DNA from: Burkholderiales bacterium
Lineage (GTDB): Bacteria > Pseudomonadota > Gammaproteobacteria > Burkholderiales > Burkholderiaceae_C
Reading direction: 5' to 3'
DNA length: 64,000 bases
NCBI GenBank assembly: GCA_030604135.1
Contig: JAUVWL010000005.1
Coordinates: 62,001-126,000 of the forward strand
Positions 52,067-61,632 of this stretch are shown one piece after another (position 1 is the stretch's first letter; each line of letters starts with the position of its first letter). A model generated the notes under the pieces. It worked only from the letters and a program-made list of their open reading frames with translations. It had not been told where the DNA came from and ran no database searches. The translations under genes were made by a program, and so were the position numbers.

Positions 52067-53452
52067 TCAGGTCCGAATGGCGGGGGATATGGAAAGAGCA
52101 GGTGCTATCCGTTCGTCTTGCACGCTTGGATGCACCAGTGACCCTGGAAGTTCGGCATACGGCGCCGACCAACCCAGCAACGTGCTGGCCCGCTCGCAGC
52201 GCTGGCGCAGATCCACCTCGTCGCTGCCGCCCAGGTGGACGATGCCGTAGCGCCAGCTGCCCAGCCACTTGTGGTCGCGTGCCACCGAGCCGGCCGACTT
52301 GGGGTAACGGAACAAGAGGCCGTCCGGGAAGGCCTGGGCAAAGGCCTGTTGCTCACACTCGCCTGGCATGGAGACCGCTTCGCGCGGGTCGAACTGGCGG
52401 TAGACGAAACTGGCGGCCGCACCGGCCTGTGGCACCACGCGGGGCAGGCTGGCCGGGTCGATTCCGTGGGCCAAGGCCAGGCCGATGGCGTGCAGGTCGA
52501 CGCCCAGCACGCGCAGATACAGGTCGGAATACTGCGAGGCCATACGCGGGTTGAACTCGATCACGCTGAGCCGGTCCTGCGCCTCGTCGTAGAAGAACTC
52601 CATGTTGAACAGGCCGTGCGTGAAACCCACCGCCGCCAGGAAGCGGCGCGCCACATCGGCCGCGCGGTCCTGAACCGCCTGCGGCAGGCGGGTGGGTAGC
52701 TGGTGCCGCATGAAAGCCTGGGTGCCCGGGTACATGATGGCGTCGACCACGCCGATGGGTTGCAACTGTCCGGCAAACACATAACCGTCCAGGTTGAACT
52801 GGGCGGCGTGCACGGGTTGCTCCAGCAGCATCCGATGGGCGCTGGGCACACCCGGCCCCAGACGCTGCCGCGACAGGCGCTCGAAAGGCTCGACCAGGCG
52901 GCGGATGACCCAAAGCTCCCAGGCACCGAAACGGGTGTGGCGGTACAGCTCGTCACGGGATCGAACCTCGCGGGCCAGCACCGAAAACGCCGCCTTGACC
53001 GGTTTGACGAAGCGGGGGTAGCTCAGGCCAGCCGGCACCGGTGCGCCGTACTCGGCCTCCAGCAAGGCGAACGGCACGTTGGCCTCGGGCACCACCTGCT
53101 GCAGCACCTGGCGGGCAAAAAACTTGTGCTGACAGGCCAGGATGGCGTTGACCGGTGTGCCGGGCCAGCCCATGCGCTCGGCCAGCAGGGCCGCCGCCAG
53201 CGCACCGAACTGCTCGTGGTGCGATGCCACCGCCGTCCAGCCCCGTGTTCGGGCCCGACGCGCCAGTCGGTCCACCCAGCGCTCCAGATCGAAGAAGGCC
53301 AGCCGCGCGTTACTGGGGAACGAGAACAGGTCAAAACCGTCCTCGTCGACCGGGTGACCAAGGCCACGCAACACACGCGCATGGCCAATGGCATCCCAGT
53401 CGTGGTTGAACAACAGCAGTGTGCGTGCGGTCGGACCGTTGGAAACTGGCAT
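52067..53452 (-). CDS. ATP-grasp domain protein
   Basis: The 461-residue protein has an ATP-grasp-type fold. The N-terminal region binds substrate (LLLFNHDWDAIGHARVLRGL), and the catalytic part contains YPRFVKPVKAAFSVLA and the metal-binding loop SVIEFNPRMASQYSDLY. Such enzymes join carboxylates to amines or thiols. I chose the ATG at 53452. It is followed by the YHS lipoprotein gene, an association I do not recognise from characterised pathways; the substrate is unknown. Confidence 0.83.
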   Translation of the reverse strand: MPVSNGPTARTLLLFNHDWDAIGHARVLRGLGHPVDEDGFDLFSFPSNARLAFFDLERWVDRLARRARTRGWTAVASHHEQFGALAAALLAERMGWPGTPVNAILACQHKFFARQVLQQVVPEANVPFALLEAEYGAPVPAGLSYPRFVKPVKAAFSVLAREVRSRDELYRHTRFGAWELWVIRRLVEPFERLSRQRLGPGVPSAHRMLLEQPVHAAQFNLDGYVFAGQLQPIGVVDAIMYPGTQAFMRHQLPTRLPQAVQDRAADVARRFLAAVGFTHGLFNMEFFYDEAQDRLSVIEFNPRMASQYSDLYLRVLGVDLHAIGLALAHGIDPASLPRVVPQAGAAASFVYRQFDPREAVSMPGECEQQAFAQAFPDGLLFRYPKSAGSVARDHKWLGSWRYGIVHLGGSDEVDLRQRCERASTLLGWSAPYAELPGSLVHPSVQDERIAPALSISPAIRT

Positions 53453-53653
53453 GAGTGTGAAGCTGAAGGGTCGACACCGGGTCTGCAGCCTGTACTGAGG
53501 CTGTGAATCGGTCGCCGGATCGCCGGTGTTCTTACAACATCCCACCCAAACAACCCGGAGTCAACCAGGAAAATACTCCCAGGAGCATAAACCCGGATCG
53601 AACGGGTGTCATCAGAGGCACCGCCCCGAACAGCCCACCGCCCGTCGCCGGCA

Positions 53654-54784
53654 TCATGAAGCGGGCTTCAAGCGCAGCAACTGCCCGTTGCGGTCATCGG
53701 TCAAGAGGTAGATGAAACCATCCGGGCCTTCACGCACATCGCGCACCCGCTGACCCAGTTGGGGCAGCACGCGCTCTTCCTTGACAACACGACCACCCTC
53801 GATCGTCAGGCGCGCCACATGCTGCCCTCGCAGCGCGCCCACCAGCAGGCTGCCCTTCCATTCGGGTCCGTAACGGTCGCTGCGTACAAAGGCCATGCCC
53901 GATGGCGCGATGGAGGGTGTCCACTGGTGCAAGGGCTGCTCCATTCCGGCCCTGGCCGTGATGCCCTCGCCAATCTGGCCACCCCCGTAGTTCACCCCAA
54001 ATGTGATGACCGGCCAACCGTAGTTCTTGCCCGCTTCGGGCAGGTTGATTTCGTCACCGCCCTGCGGCCCGTGTTCGTGGGTCCACAACCGGTTGTCGGG
54101 GCCCCAGGTGGCGCCTTGCACGTTGCGGTGGCCATAGCTCCAGATCTCGGGCAGGGCTCCGGCACGGTTCAAAAACGGGTTGGCCGGGTGGGGGGTGCCA
54201 TCGGGACGCAGGCGCACCACCTTGCCGATGTGGTTGTCCAGCGTCTGGGCACTGGCCATGTGCTGACCGCGGTCGCCCAGCGCCAGGAACAGACTGCCGT
54301 CGTCGGCCTGCACGATGCGGCAGCCGAAATGCTGCCGGCTGACCACCTTGGGGCGCTGACTGAAGATGACCTTCACATCCTCCAGTCGCGTCGCGTCGGC
54401 CGAGAGGCGCGCCGAGGCCATCGCGGTCGAACTCCCGCTCGCGCCCTGGCCAGCCGGCTCCGAATAGCAGAAATGCACGGTGCGGTTGCGGTCAAAGTCG
54501 CGGTCGGTGACGACATCCAGCAAGCCGCCCTGCCCGACGGCCTCGACGGCCGGCACCCCGGCCAGCGGGGCGCCCACTTGGCCATCGGGCTGCACGACAC
54601 GCATGGTGCCAGGCCTCTCGGTCACCAGCATGCGGCCATCACCGATGAAGGCCACCGCCCAAGGGTTCTGCAGCCCGCGGGCCACCACATCGACGCCAGA
54701 GGCGCCGGCATGGGCCAGGCTGGCCGCGCCCAACAGCGATGCGATCAGGGTCGAGGCAAGGAATCGAGGCAAGGGCTGATGCAT
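53654..54784 (-). CDS. PQQ-dependent aldose sugar dehydrogenase-like protein
   Basis: The 376-residue periplasmic protein has a signal peptide (LIASLLGAASLAHA) and the six-bladed beta-propeller pattern of soluble aldose sugar dehydrogenases: NPWAVAFIGDGRMLVTERPG, AVGQGGLLDVV, LFLALGDRG, ALPEIWSYGHRNVQGATWGP and HGPQGGDEINLPEAGKNYGW. It probably oxidises sugars with PQQ as cofactor, donating electrons to the respiratory chain. It has a free-standing position with a 200-bp upstream gap on one side and a 68-bp gap on the other. Confidence 0.88.
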   Translation of the reverse strand: MHQPLPRFLASTLIASLLGAASLAHAGASGVDVVARGLQNPWAVAFIGDGRMLVTERPGTMRVVQPDGQVGAPLAGVPAVEAVGQGGLLDVVTDRDFDRNRTVHFCYSEPAGQGASGSSTAMASARLSADATRLEDVKVIFSQRPKVVSRQHFGCRIVQADDGSLFLALGDRGQHMASAQTLDNHIGKVVRLRPDGTPHPANPFLNRAGALPEIWSYGHRNVQGATWGPDNRLWTHEHGPQGGDEINLPEAGKNYGWPVITFGVNYGGGQIGEGITARAGMEQPLHQWTPSIAPSGMAFVRSDRYGPEWKGSLLVGALRGQHVARLTIEGGRVVKEERVLPQLGQRVRDVREGPDGFIYLLTDDRNGQLLRLKPAS

Positions 54785-54852
54785 GTCGTTCTCCGAAGTG
54801 CTCTACGCAGTCAAGACCGCATCGGATGCAGCGGGTTCCCCAAACTCACGCT

Positions 54853-55437
54853 TCAGGCGAACGGCCGCACCCCGAACAACCAGGCATGGGCCCAGAACAC
54901 AAAGACCAGATACAGGGCCAGGCCTGCGACCACCACGATGACGTCGTTCAGGCCGCTGGCGGGCAAGCCGGGTACCGCGCGCACCTGTCCCGCCTGCTCG
55001 CGGCGTTTGACCGAGATGCGGTCGGCCACCGCCCAGACCAGGAAGCCACCGAACAGCAGCACATCGGCCAGCGTGCCGTTGGCCAGCAGGTGGGCAAGCG
55101 CCCAGAGCTTGGTGGCCACCAGCATCGGGTGTCGTGTGAGGGTCTTGATACGGCCTGGCAAATACGGAGCCAGCAGCAGCGGGAACACCGGCAGCATCAG
55201 CAAGGCCGACAGATGGCGCAGCCCGGTGGGCGCGGTGTAGAGGTAGACCGGGTCGAAACGCGCCTGGCCGTAGCCCCAGACGATAAGTGCCAAGCCGACA
55301 ACGGACAGCAGCGAGTACAGGCCCTTCCAGCCACTCTCGCCCATCTGCGCCAGCCAGCGGTCACGCGCGGCCGGGGCCGCGATGGACACCGAATGCACGC
55401 CAAGAAAGATCACGAGTCCGAGAATCAGCCAGGTCAT
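54853..55437 (-). CDS. NnrU-like integral membrane protein
   Basis: The 194-residue membrane protein has about five hydrophobic segments and the NnrU-family motifs LGVHSVSIAA near the N-terminus and GRIKTLTRHPMLVATKLWAL in the middle, the latter resembling isoprenylcysteine methyltransferase-type folds. NnrU proteins were named from denitrification clusters, but no such genes are here. The function is unknown. Confidence 0.82.
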   Translation of the reverse strand: MTWLILGLVIFLGVHSVSIAAPAARDRWLAQMGESGWKGLYSLLSVVGLALIVWGYGQARFDPVYLYTAPTGLRHLSALLMLPVFPLLLAPYLPGRIKTLTRHPMLVATKLWALAHLLANGTLADVLLFGGFLVWAVADRISVKRREQAGQVRAVPGLPASGLNDVIVVVAGLALYLVFVFWAHAWLFGVRPFA

Positions 55438-55514
55438 TCGGTCAGCCCTTTGCTTTGATCAGGAGGTCTGGCCTCGACTGTACCCCGAGGAGGCGATCAC
55501 CGGGTGAAGCTGGT

Positions 55515-56222
55515 TCAATAGACGCAGCGAAAGCCGATGTAGACCGCATAAAAATCGGCTGGTTTCCAGGCCTGGACGTCGGCCCGCATCTGCGACGGCG
55601 GATACCACCAGGACCCGCCCAGGGTCTGGCGCTCGTTGCCGCGTGCATCGGCCGCCCACTCCCACACGTTGGCGCCCATGTCGTGCAAGCCGTTGACCCC
55701 CGCGCGCGTGGCGGTCACCGGTGCCGCCCGCGGCCAGGGGTCGGGGTCGCTGGTGTTGGCGCCCTCGGGTGTGTCTCCCGTCGGCCAGGGGTAGGTGCGC
55801 CCGCGCACCCAGGGATCGGGTGGCGAGGCTCTGAGCTCGGTGAACGCGGCTTGCCGCCACTCCTGCGCGGTCGGCAAGCGCCCGCCGGCCCAGCGGCAGT
55901 AGGCGGCCGCCTCGGCGTGGTTGAGGTGAACCGCCGGCAGATCCGGGTCGACCGGCGCCACGCCGTCAGGGCTGCGCCAGCTCCAACCCGGCCGGCGCTG
56001 CCATCCGCCGACGTACTCGAAGCCACCGCCGTCCCGCTCGGCCTGGGTCACGGTGCCAGTCGCTTCGACGAAGCGCTGGAACTGCCCGATGGTCACCTCG
56101 GTGCGGTCCACCGCGAGGCCTCCCAGGCCCTGCAGCGACGCCCGCTCAACGACCTGGCCCAGAGCGGGCGTGGCCAGAACACAGACCACCGTGGTCATCA
56201 CGAACGGGGCCAGCGCCTTCAT
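55515..56222 (-). CDS. formylglycine-generating-enzyme (SUMF1)-family protein
   Basis: The 235-residue protein has an N-terminal signal-like segment (LAPFVMTTVVCVLATPALG) and the FGE fold: LAVDRTEVTIGQFQRFVEAT, YCRWAGGRLPTAQEWRQAAF, GANVWEWAADARG, GSWWYPPSQM and a final IGFRCVY. The copper-binding cysteines of true FGE are not obvious, so it is more likely a structural or C-S/C-N chemistry relative. The start at 56222 overlaps the DUF393 stop. Confidence 0.85.
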   Translation of the reverse strand: MKALAPFVMTTVVCVLATPALGQVVERASLQGLGGLAVDRTEVTIGQFQRFVEATGTVTQAERDGGGFEYVGGWQRRPGWSWRSPDGVAPVDPDLPAVHLNHAEAAAYCRWAGGRLPTAQEWRQAAFTELRASPPDPWVRGRTYPWPTGDTPEGANTSDPDPWPRAAPVTATRAGVNGLHDMGANVWEWAADARGNERQTLGGSWWYPPSQMRADVQAWKPADFYAVYIGFRCVY

Positions 56223-56611
56223 GCTCGGCCCTCTCTGGACCACCCACGCACCCAGGCCTGCACCCTCGGACGCACCGGGAGGAACAGGCGGTAGGCCAGC
56301 TCGGCCAGCCACGACATCGGCGGCACGGACGTCACCCAGCCCAGCACGCGCCAGCCGGCGTAGCAACGCCACAGGCGTGAGAACGCGGCCGCGCCGCTGA
56401 GCAGACGATCCTGCTCATCGCGCACATGGAATCGCCGCATGGCGGTGGCACAGCTCAGGCCATCACCACAATCGACAGGCTGGCTCACGTCGACCCAGGC
56501 CACGGCCTGGCGGCTGGGCAGCCGCTGGTAGAGCGCAATCTCGCGTCGGCACAGGGGACAGCTGCCGTCGAAATACACGGTCAATACCGGTCGGGCGGAC
56601 GATGTGGGCAT
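56219..56611 (-). CDS. DUF393 thiol-disulfide oxidoreductase-like (DCC family) protein
   Basis: The 130-residue protein has the family's DGSCPLCRREIALYQ motif near the N-terminus, a thioredoxin-like CPLC pair, and a C-terminal hydrophobic region PMSWLAELAYRLFLPVRPRV. Members are predicted redox proteins. The start at 56611 is supported by homology to the family; an upstream ATG at 56653 would add 14 residues. It overlaps the FGE-like gene by 4 bp. Confidence 0.87.
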   Translation of the reverse strand: MPTSSARPVLTVYFDGSCPLCRREIALYQRLPSRQAVAWVDVSQPVDCGDGLSCATAMRRFHVRDEQDRLLSGAAAFSRLWRCYAGWRVLGWVTSVPPMSWLAELAYRLFLPVRPRVQAWVRGWSREGRA

Positions 56612-56748
56612 GCCTCGGATGATGCATGCGCCAGAACAACCCTGCGAGACCATCGGCTACGCGAGCTCGGGGCTGCGACTCCCCCTTGGACGTCGGTTGC
56701 GGTCGGCCCTGGGCACGCTGCCAGGGCAGCGCCCACAGAGCCGGCAGT

Positions 56749-58221
56749 TCAGCATGGCACGCCTTGCCGCGCGACCAACCAAGCCGGAGCATCCTGCAGG
56801 CAGACGGGCCGCAGGAACCGGTCCAGCGCCGCGTCACCCACCGAGGTGGTCATGGGCGCCGTGGAGGCGGGCCAGGGGCCGCCATGCTGCTGGGCGGCGG
56901 TCACCGCCACGCCGGTGGGCACACCCGCGAACAACACACGCCCGGCCACCTGGGTGGCACTGCGCACCAGTGCGCGGTGGTCGGGGGTGTCCTGCTCCAC
57001 ACCCCACAGCGTCACGGTCAGGCTGCCGCCCACAGCCGCCAGCACCTCCTGTACCTGGGCCAGGTTGCGCGCCCGCACAACCAGGCTGGCGGGACCGAAG
57101 ACCTCTTCACGCAAGGCTGCCTCGGCGATGAAGCGCTCGGCATCGACCTGCAGCAGTTGCGGACCTGGCGCCACGCCCTGTCCCGCCGTGGAGAGCAAGA
57201 CCTGAGCACCCGCACCCAGCAGGTCGGCGACACCGGCGTCAAAGGCCTTTCTCATGCCGGCGGTGAGCATGGCGTGGGGCTGCAGTGGCCTGAGCGCCTC
57301 GACCAGGCGGGTCACAAAGGCGTCGGTCTCAGGGGCTTCGACGAGGACCAGCACACCGGGGTTGGTGCAGAACTGCCCGCAACCCAGGGTGATCGAGCCC
57401 GCGAGCAGCGTGGCCATTTCGTCGACTCGCGTGGCCAGCGCCTGCGGCAGGGCGACCACCGGGTTGATGGCGCCAAGTTCCCCGTAGAAGGGAATGGGTC
57501 GGGGTCGCGAACGCGCCTCGGCTTCCAGCGCGAGACCGCCGCGAGTGGATCCAGTGAACGCCGCGGCAGCGATCAGCGGGTGCCGGATCAATCGCACACC
57601 CACTTCGACACCGGCGCCCTGCACCATGCCAACCAGGCCCGGCGGCAGCCCCTGCTCGGACAGCACGCTGCAGATGAGGCCATGGACCTGCACCGAGAGC
57701 GCCGGGTGGCCCGGATGGGCCTTGACCACCACCGGGCATCCCGCGGCCAGGGCGGACGCGGTGTCGCCACCAAGAACGGAAAAAGCAAACGGAAAGTTGC
57801 TGGCGGCGAACATGGCCACCGGCCCCAGCGGCACCCGATGCAGTTGCATGGCCGGATGACCCACTGGTGGTGCGCCCGGCACGGCCGGGTCGTCAACCAC
57901 CGCAAAGGGCCGGCCCTGCTCGGCGATGTCGGCAAAACGTCGCAACTGGAAGGCTGTGCGGTCCAGTTCGCCATGGAGGCGCGCCGTGCCCAACGCGGTC
58001 TCGCGATCGGCCAGGGCCACCAGCGCCTCGCGTTGCTGCTCCAGGCCCGTGGCCAGGGCACGCAGCAAACTGGCACGTTGCCGGCCCGTTGACGTGGCCC
58101 AGTCAACGGCTGCGGCATGGGCCGCCTCAACGGCAGCGTCGATGTCCTGGGCCGTCGACGGGGACAGGGGTTCGCCGACGAGCTGGCCGGTGCGGGCGTC
58201 GTGGGAATGCAGTGCTTTCAT
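56749..58221 (-). CDS. alpha-ketoglutaric semialdehyde dehydrogenase (NADP+ aldehyde dehydrogenase)
   Basis: The 490-residue aldehyde dehydrogenase has the NAD(P)-binding region MFAASNFPFAFSVLGGDTAS, catalytic E248 in FYGELGAINP and C285 in GCGQFCTNPG. It belongs to the NADP+-type group that oxidises alpha-ketoglutaric semialdehyde to alpha-ketoglutarate. That is the last step of glucarate/galactarate degradation, whose earlier enzymes (gudD, kdgD) are encoded divergently. The ATG at 58221 is preceded by an AGGAG-type RBS. An inverted repeat lies in the 82-bp gap to the regulator gene. Confidence 0.93.
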   Translation of the reverse strand: MKALHSHDARTGQLVGEPLSPSTAQDIDAAVEAAHAAAVDWATSTGRQRASLLRALATGLEQQREALVALADRETALGTARLHGELDRTAFQLRRFADIAEQGRPFAVVDDPAVPGAPPVGHPAMQLHRVPLGPVAMFAASNFPFAFSVLGGDTASALAAGCPVVVKAHPGHPALSVQVHGLICSVLSEQGLPPGLVGMVQGAGVEVGVRLIRHPLIAAAAFTGSTRGGLALEAEARSRPRPIPFYGELGAINPVVALPQALATRVDEMATLLAGSITLGCGQFCTNPGVLVLVEAPETDAFVTRLVEALRPLQPHAMLTAGMRKAFDAGVADLLGAGAQVLLSTAGQGVAPGPQLLQVDAERFIAEAALREEVFGPASLVVRARNLAQVQEVLAAVGGSLTVTLWGVEQDTPDHRALVRSATQVAGRVLFAGVPTGVAVTAAQQHGGPWPASTAPMTTSVGDAALDRFLRPVCLQDAPAWLVARQGVPC

Positions 58222-58242
58222 GTCAATCTCCTGGATATGTAG

Positions 58243-58254
58243 TCAGATGTCTGA
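58243..58254. promoter_or_regulatory. inverted repeat in front of the ketoglutarate semialdehyde dehydrogenase gene
   Basis: TCAGA (58243-58247) and TCTGA (58250-58254) form an inverted repeat with a two-base spacer, 22 bases upstream of the dehydrogenase ATG. It shares the TCAGA(C) core with the palindrome at 59140-59152 and may be a second, weaker site for the FadR-type regulator. Confidence 0.4.
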
Positions 58255-58303
58255 TGTGAACTGGCAAAACAATGGGCGAAGATTTCGCCCACGGAAGGTG
58301 GTT

Positions 58304-59092
58304 TCAGCGAGCCGGCAAGGCCTCCTGGGTTGCCTGAGCGCGGCGCAAGCGTTCGCGGCTGTTGGACAGGTGCAGGCGCATCGCGGCACGTGCGGCTTCG
58401 GCATCGCGCTCGCGGATGGCGTCGTAGATGTTCTCGTGCTCATGGTGCACCCGGCGGAGGTAGGCCAGCCGACCTTCCGGGGCATCACCCGCGGTGCGCA
58501 GCCGGGTTCGAGGAATGATCATGGTGCCCAGATAGGTCATCAGGTCGGCGAAGTAGCGGTTACCCGTGGCCCGGGCGACCTCGACGTGAAACTGGAAGTC
58601 CGACGGCACAGCGTCGGAATCGGCATGGATGGCCGCCTCGAACGAGGCCAGAGCGGCGGCCATCGCAGCCAGGTGGCTGTCCTCACGTCGTTGCGCGGCC
58701 AGGCTCGCCGCCTCGCTTTCCAGGCTGATGCGCAACTCCAGCAGCGCAATGACGTCAGAAGCCGTGGCCAGCTCGTGCGCCGGAATTCGAAAGGTGGGCT
58801 CTTGCACCACAGGCGCGCAGACAAACGTGCCAATGCCGTGCCGAGTCTCAACCAGACCGGAGGCCTGCAGCCGCGAGATGGCCTCGCGCACCACCGTGCG
58901 ACTGACGTCAAAACGGCCCACGAGCTCGGACTCTGTGGGCAGCTTGTCCCCCGGGCGCAGATGTCCAGCCTGCATATCGGCCTTGAGTTCCGCCACGATT
59001 TCCGGCACCAGCCCTCGCGGCCGACGCGCCCGGGGCGCACCGGCACCAGCAGGATTGGCAGCGCCAACACCTAGGGTTTTCACTGAGGACAT
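58304..59092 (-). CDS. FadR-subfamily GntR transcriptional regulator
   Basis: The 262-residue regulator has a GntR-type winged helix (LRPGDKLPTESELVGRFDVS, VVREAISRLQASGLVE, GIGTFV) and a C-terminal FCD helical ligand domain with conserved metal-binding residues (DFQFHVEVARATGN, HHEHENIYDAI). It lies between the dehydrogenase and the divergent glucarate genes, so it probably senses a glucarate/galactarate-derived acid. The ATG at 59092 has AAGGGAA upstream. The palindrome at 59140-59152 is the likely operator. Confidence 0.92.
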   Translation of the reverse strand: MSSVKTLGVGAANPAGAGAPRARRPRGLVPEIVAELKADMQAGHLRPGDKLPTESELVGRFDVSRTVVREAISRLQASGLVETRHGIGTFVCAPVVQEPTFRIPAHELATASDVIALLELRISLESEAASLAAQRREDSHLAAMAAALASFEAAIHADSDAVPSDFQFHVEVARATGNRYFADLMTYLGTMIIPRTRLRTAGDAPEGRLAYLRRVHHEHENIYDAIRERDAEAARAAMRLHLSNSRERLRRAQATQEALPAR

Positions 59093-59102
59093 GGAATTTC
59101 CC

Positions 59103-59131
59103 TTGACAGGCCATCAGGCCTTTTTCACAAT
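59103..59131 (+). promoter_or_regulatory. sigma-70 promoter of the glucarate operon
   Basis: TTGACA (59103-59108) matches the -35 consensus exactly; 17 bases later CACAAT (59126-59131) matches the -10 consensus at four of six positions. The start of transcription would fall near 59138, just before the palindrome at 59140-59152. The promoter reads towards the glucarate-dehydratase-like gene at 59260. Confidence 0.65.
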
Positions 59132-59139
59132 CGCGGCAT

Positions 59140-59152
59140 GTTGTCAGACAAC
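59140..59152. promoter_or_regulatory. candidate operator for the FadR-type regulator
   Basis: GTTGTCAGACAAC is a perfect palindrome. Its core TTGTCAGACAA fits the FadR-subfamily consensus TNGTNNNACNA. It lies immediately after the -10 box of the predicted promoter at 59103-59131, where a bound repressor would block transcription. The regulator gene is divergent, with its start at 59092. Confidence 0.7.
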
Positions 59153-59259
59153 GTATGACTGACATCATCGATAGGCTCCACTCTAACAAAGACACCCACC
59201 ACTGTTCAAGGCTTTTTCGTTCCGCTGTTTGCCAGCCCGCCCGCATCCATCTGACGCCC

Positions 59260-60549
59260 ATGACCTCCCACCTGATCCGCCACGTCCGCGTCACACCGAT
59301 TGCCTTTCGCGACCCCCCGCTGCTCAACGCGGCTGGCATCCACGAGCCCTGGGCGCTGCGCTCGATCATCGAGATCGAGACCGACTCCGGCCTGATCGGG
59401 ATCAACGAAAGCTACGGCGACCTGCCCATGCTGGAGGCACTGGCCAAGGCCGCACCCGCGCTCACCGGGCTCTCGCCCTGGGCCTTGAACGACATGGAGA
59501 CCCGGATTGCGGCGCTGGTGACGCCCACGCAGACCGCGTCGGAGTTCCTGGGCACACAGGTATCGCTGGCGCCGGGCACACACGTGTCCAAAACCGTGGC
59601 AAAGGTGATCAGTGCCTTTGAGGTGGCAATGATGGATCTGCAGGGTCAACTGGCCAACGCGCCGGTGGTGGACCTGCTGGGCGGCGCGGCGCGCCCCGCC
59701 GTGCCGTTCAGCGCCTATCTGTTCTTCAAATATGCCGAGCACATCGAGAAGCCCTACGCACCCGACCCCTGGGGCGAGGGCATCAAGCCCGAGCAGATGG
59801 TGGCGCAGGCGCGGCGCATGATCGGCGAATATGGGTTCAAGAGCATCAAGCTCAAGGCCGGTACGCTGCTGCCCGAACAGGAGGCGGCCACCATTCTGGC
59901 GCTGGCCAAGGCCTTCCCCGGCGCGCCGCTGCGCATCGACCCCAACGGCAACTGGACCGTGCCCACCAGCCTGAAGGTGGTGGAGCAACTTCGCGGCGTG
60001 CTGGAGTACTACGAAGACCCGGCCCCGGGCCTCGATGGCATGGCCGAAGTCGCTCGGCAGTGCGAGGTGCCGCTGGCCACCAACATGGTGGTCACCGACC
60101 TGAAGGAATTCCGCCGCAACGTCGAGATGGGCTGTCCGGTCAGGATCGTGCTGTCCGATCACCACTACTGGGGCGGCCTGCGCGCCACCCAGCGCCTGGC
60201 CACCCTGTGCCAGACCTTCGGACTGGGCCTGTCGATGCATTCCAACTCGCACCTGGGGATCAGCCTGACGGCGATGACCCACCTGGCCGCGTCGGTGCCG
60301 CTGCTGTCCTACGCCTGCGACACCCACTACCCCTGGCAGGACGACGAGGTGGTGCAGGGCGGACGCCTGCAGTTCGATGACGGCAGCCTGCGCGTGCCCC
60401 AGACCCCCGGCCTGGGCGTGACGCTGGACCGAGACGCCCTGGCGCGCCTGCACGACAACTACCTGAACACCACCATCCGCAACCGCGACGACCTGGGTCA
60501 GATGCGCAAATACGACCCTGCGTTCACCGGCCACCAACCGCGCTTCTGA
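59260..60549 (+). CDS. glucarate dehydratase-like enolase-superfamily enzyme
   Basis: The 429-residue enzyme has the enolase superfamily catalytic pattern: K197-L-K199 in [10 protein letters not shown]227 and N229 in RIDPNGNW, and the downstream EDPAPG and MHSNSHLG segments. This fits a sugar-acid dehydratase of the mandelate-racemase/glucarate type. It is a paralogue of the GudD at 62556, with only moderate similarity, and may act on a related acid such as galactarate or idarate. I chose the ATG at 59260 by homology; the frame is open upstream to 59155. Confidence 0.85.
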   Translation: MTSHLIRHVRVTPIAFRDPPLLNAAGIHEPWALRSIIEIETDSGLIGINESYGDLPMLEALAKAAPALTGLSPWALNDMETRIAALVTPTQTASEFLGTQVSLAPGTHVSKTVAKVISAFEVAMMDLQGQLANAPVVDLLGGAARPAVPFSAYLFFKYAEHIEKPYAPDPWGEGIKPEQMVAQARRMIGEYGFKSIKLKAGTLLPEQEAATILALAKAFPGAPLRIDPNGNWTVPTSLKVVEQLRGVLEYYEDPAPGLDGMAEVARQCEVPLATNMVVTDLKEFRRNVEMGCPVRIVLSDHHYWGGLRATQRLATLCQTFGLGLSMHSNSHLGISLTAMTHLAASVPLLSYACDTHYPWQDDEVVQGGRLQFDDGSLRVPQTPGLGVTLDRDALARLHDNYLNTTIRNRDDLGQMRKYDPAFTGHQPRF

Positions 60550-60603
60550 ACACGTTTTCCCTCCCACCACGACAACTTCCCACCCACCCCCAGGAGACAA
60601 ACC

Positions 60604-61602
60604 ATGCAACGCCGCACCCTGATCCGCCAAACCCTCGTCACCGGCACCGCTTTGCTTGCCACGGCTTTTGCCACCTTGCCCGCTGCTGCGCAGGGCGGCT
60701 GGCCGACCGCCAAGCCCATCACCTATGTGGTGCCATTTCCGCCTGGTGGCAACACCGACACCCTGGCCCGCCTGATTGCCCCCGCGCTGGCCACGGCACT
60801 GGGCACACCCGTGATCATCGACAACCGGGCCGGTGCCGGTGGCAGCGTCGGCTCTGCCTCGGTCGCCCGCGCGCCCGCCGATGGCTACACCATCATGGGT
60901 GGCACGATCAGCTCGCATTCGATCAACGTCAGCCTCTACACCAACCCCATCGGATACGACCCGGTGAAGTCCTTCGCTCCCGTTGCCATGCTGGGATCGG
61001 GCCCGCTGGTATTGGCTGTCCCGGCTTCCAGCCCCCACAAAACACTCGACGACGTGCTGGCCGCCAGCAAGGCCAAGAGCGGCGGTCTGACGTCGGCATC
61101 GCCGGGCATTGGCACCTCGCCGCACATGGCCATGGAACTGCTGGCCCACCAGACGGGCGTGAAATTCACCCACGTGCCGTACCGGGGATCCGGCCCGGCC
61201 GTTCAGGACCTGCTTGGTGGCCAGGTCGACATGATGTTCGACACCTCGCTGATCGTGGGGCCCCACATCCAGACCGGCCGCCTGCGCCCCATTGCCGTGA
61301 CCAGCTCCAAGCGGCTGGAAGCGTTGCCCGACGTGCCCACCATCGCCGAAGCCGGTCAGCGCGGCTTCGATATGGGTTCCTGGCAGGCCGTGTTTGCACC
61401 CGCCGGGACACCGCAGCCCATCGTGGACCGGCTGCACGCCGAGATCATGAAGATCGTTGCCACACCCGAGGTGCAAGCACGCCTGAAAGGGTTTGGCATG
61501 GTGCCGTCCACCATGACGCCTGCCGAACTGGGCGAGTACCAGAAGGCCGAAGTGGCCAAATGGGCCGAAGTGATCAAGGCCGCTGGCATCAAGGCGGAAT
61601 AA
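60604..61602 (+). CDS. Bug/TctC-family tripartite tricarboxylate transporter substrate-binding protein
   Basis: The 332-residue exported protein has a signal peptide ending in AAAQG and the Bug pattern: [53 protein letters not shown] and [11 protein letters not shown]. Members bind carboxylates for tripartite transporters; no TctA/TctB genes are in this window, so it may use a shared transporter. Context suggests glucarate or galactarate as ligand. Confidence 0.92.
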   Translation: MQRRTLIRQTLVTGTALLATAFATLPAAAQGGWPTAKPITYVVPFPPGGNTDTLARLIAPALATALGTPVIIDNRAGAGGSVGSASVARAPADGYTIMGGTISSHSINVSLYTNPIGYDPVKSFAPVAMLGSGPLVLAVPASSPHKTLDDVLAASKAKSGGLTSASPGIGTSPHMAMELLAHQTGVKFTHVPYRGSGPAVQDLLGGQVDMMFDTSLIVGPHIQTGRLRPIAVTSSKRLEALPDVPTIAEAGQRGFDMGSWQAVFAPAGTPQPIVDRLHAEIMKIVATPEVQARLKGFGMVPSTMTPAELGEYQKAEVAKWAEVIKAAGIKAE

Positions 61603-61632
61603 CGCAGCATCCCATCAGCGCGAGCCACTCAG

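Noticed and set aside
59206-61476. Open frame of about 750 codons on the minus strand across the glucarate genes
   Set aside because: It spans two real genes and their intergenic gap and has no domain pattern.
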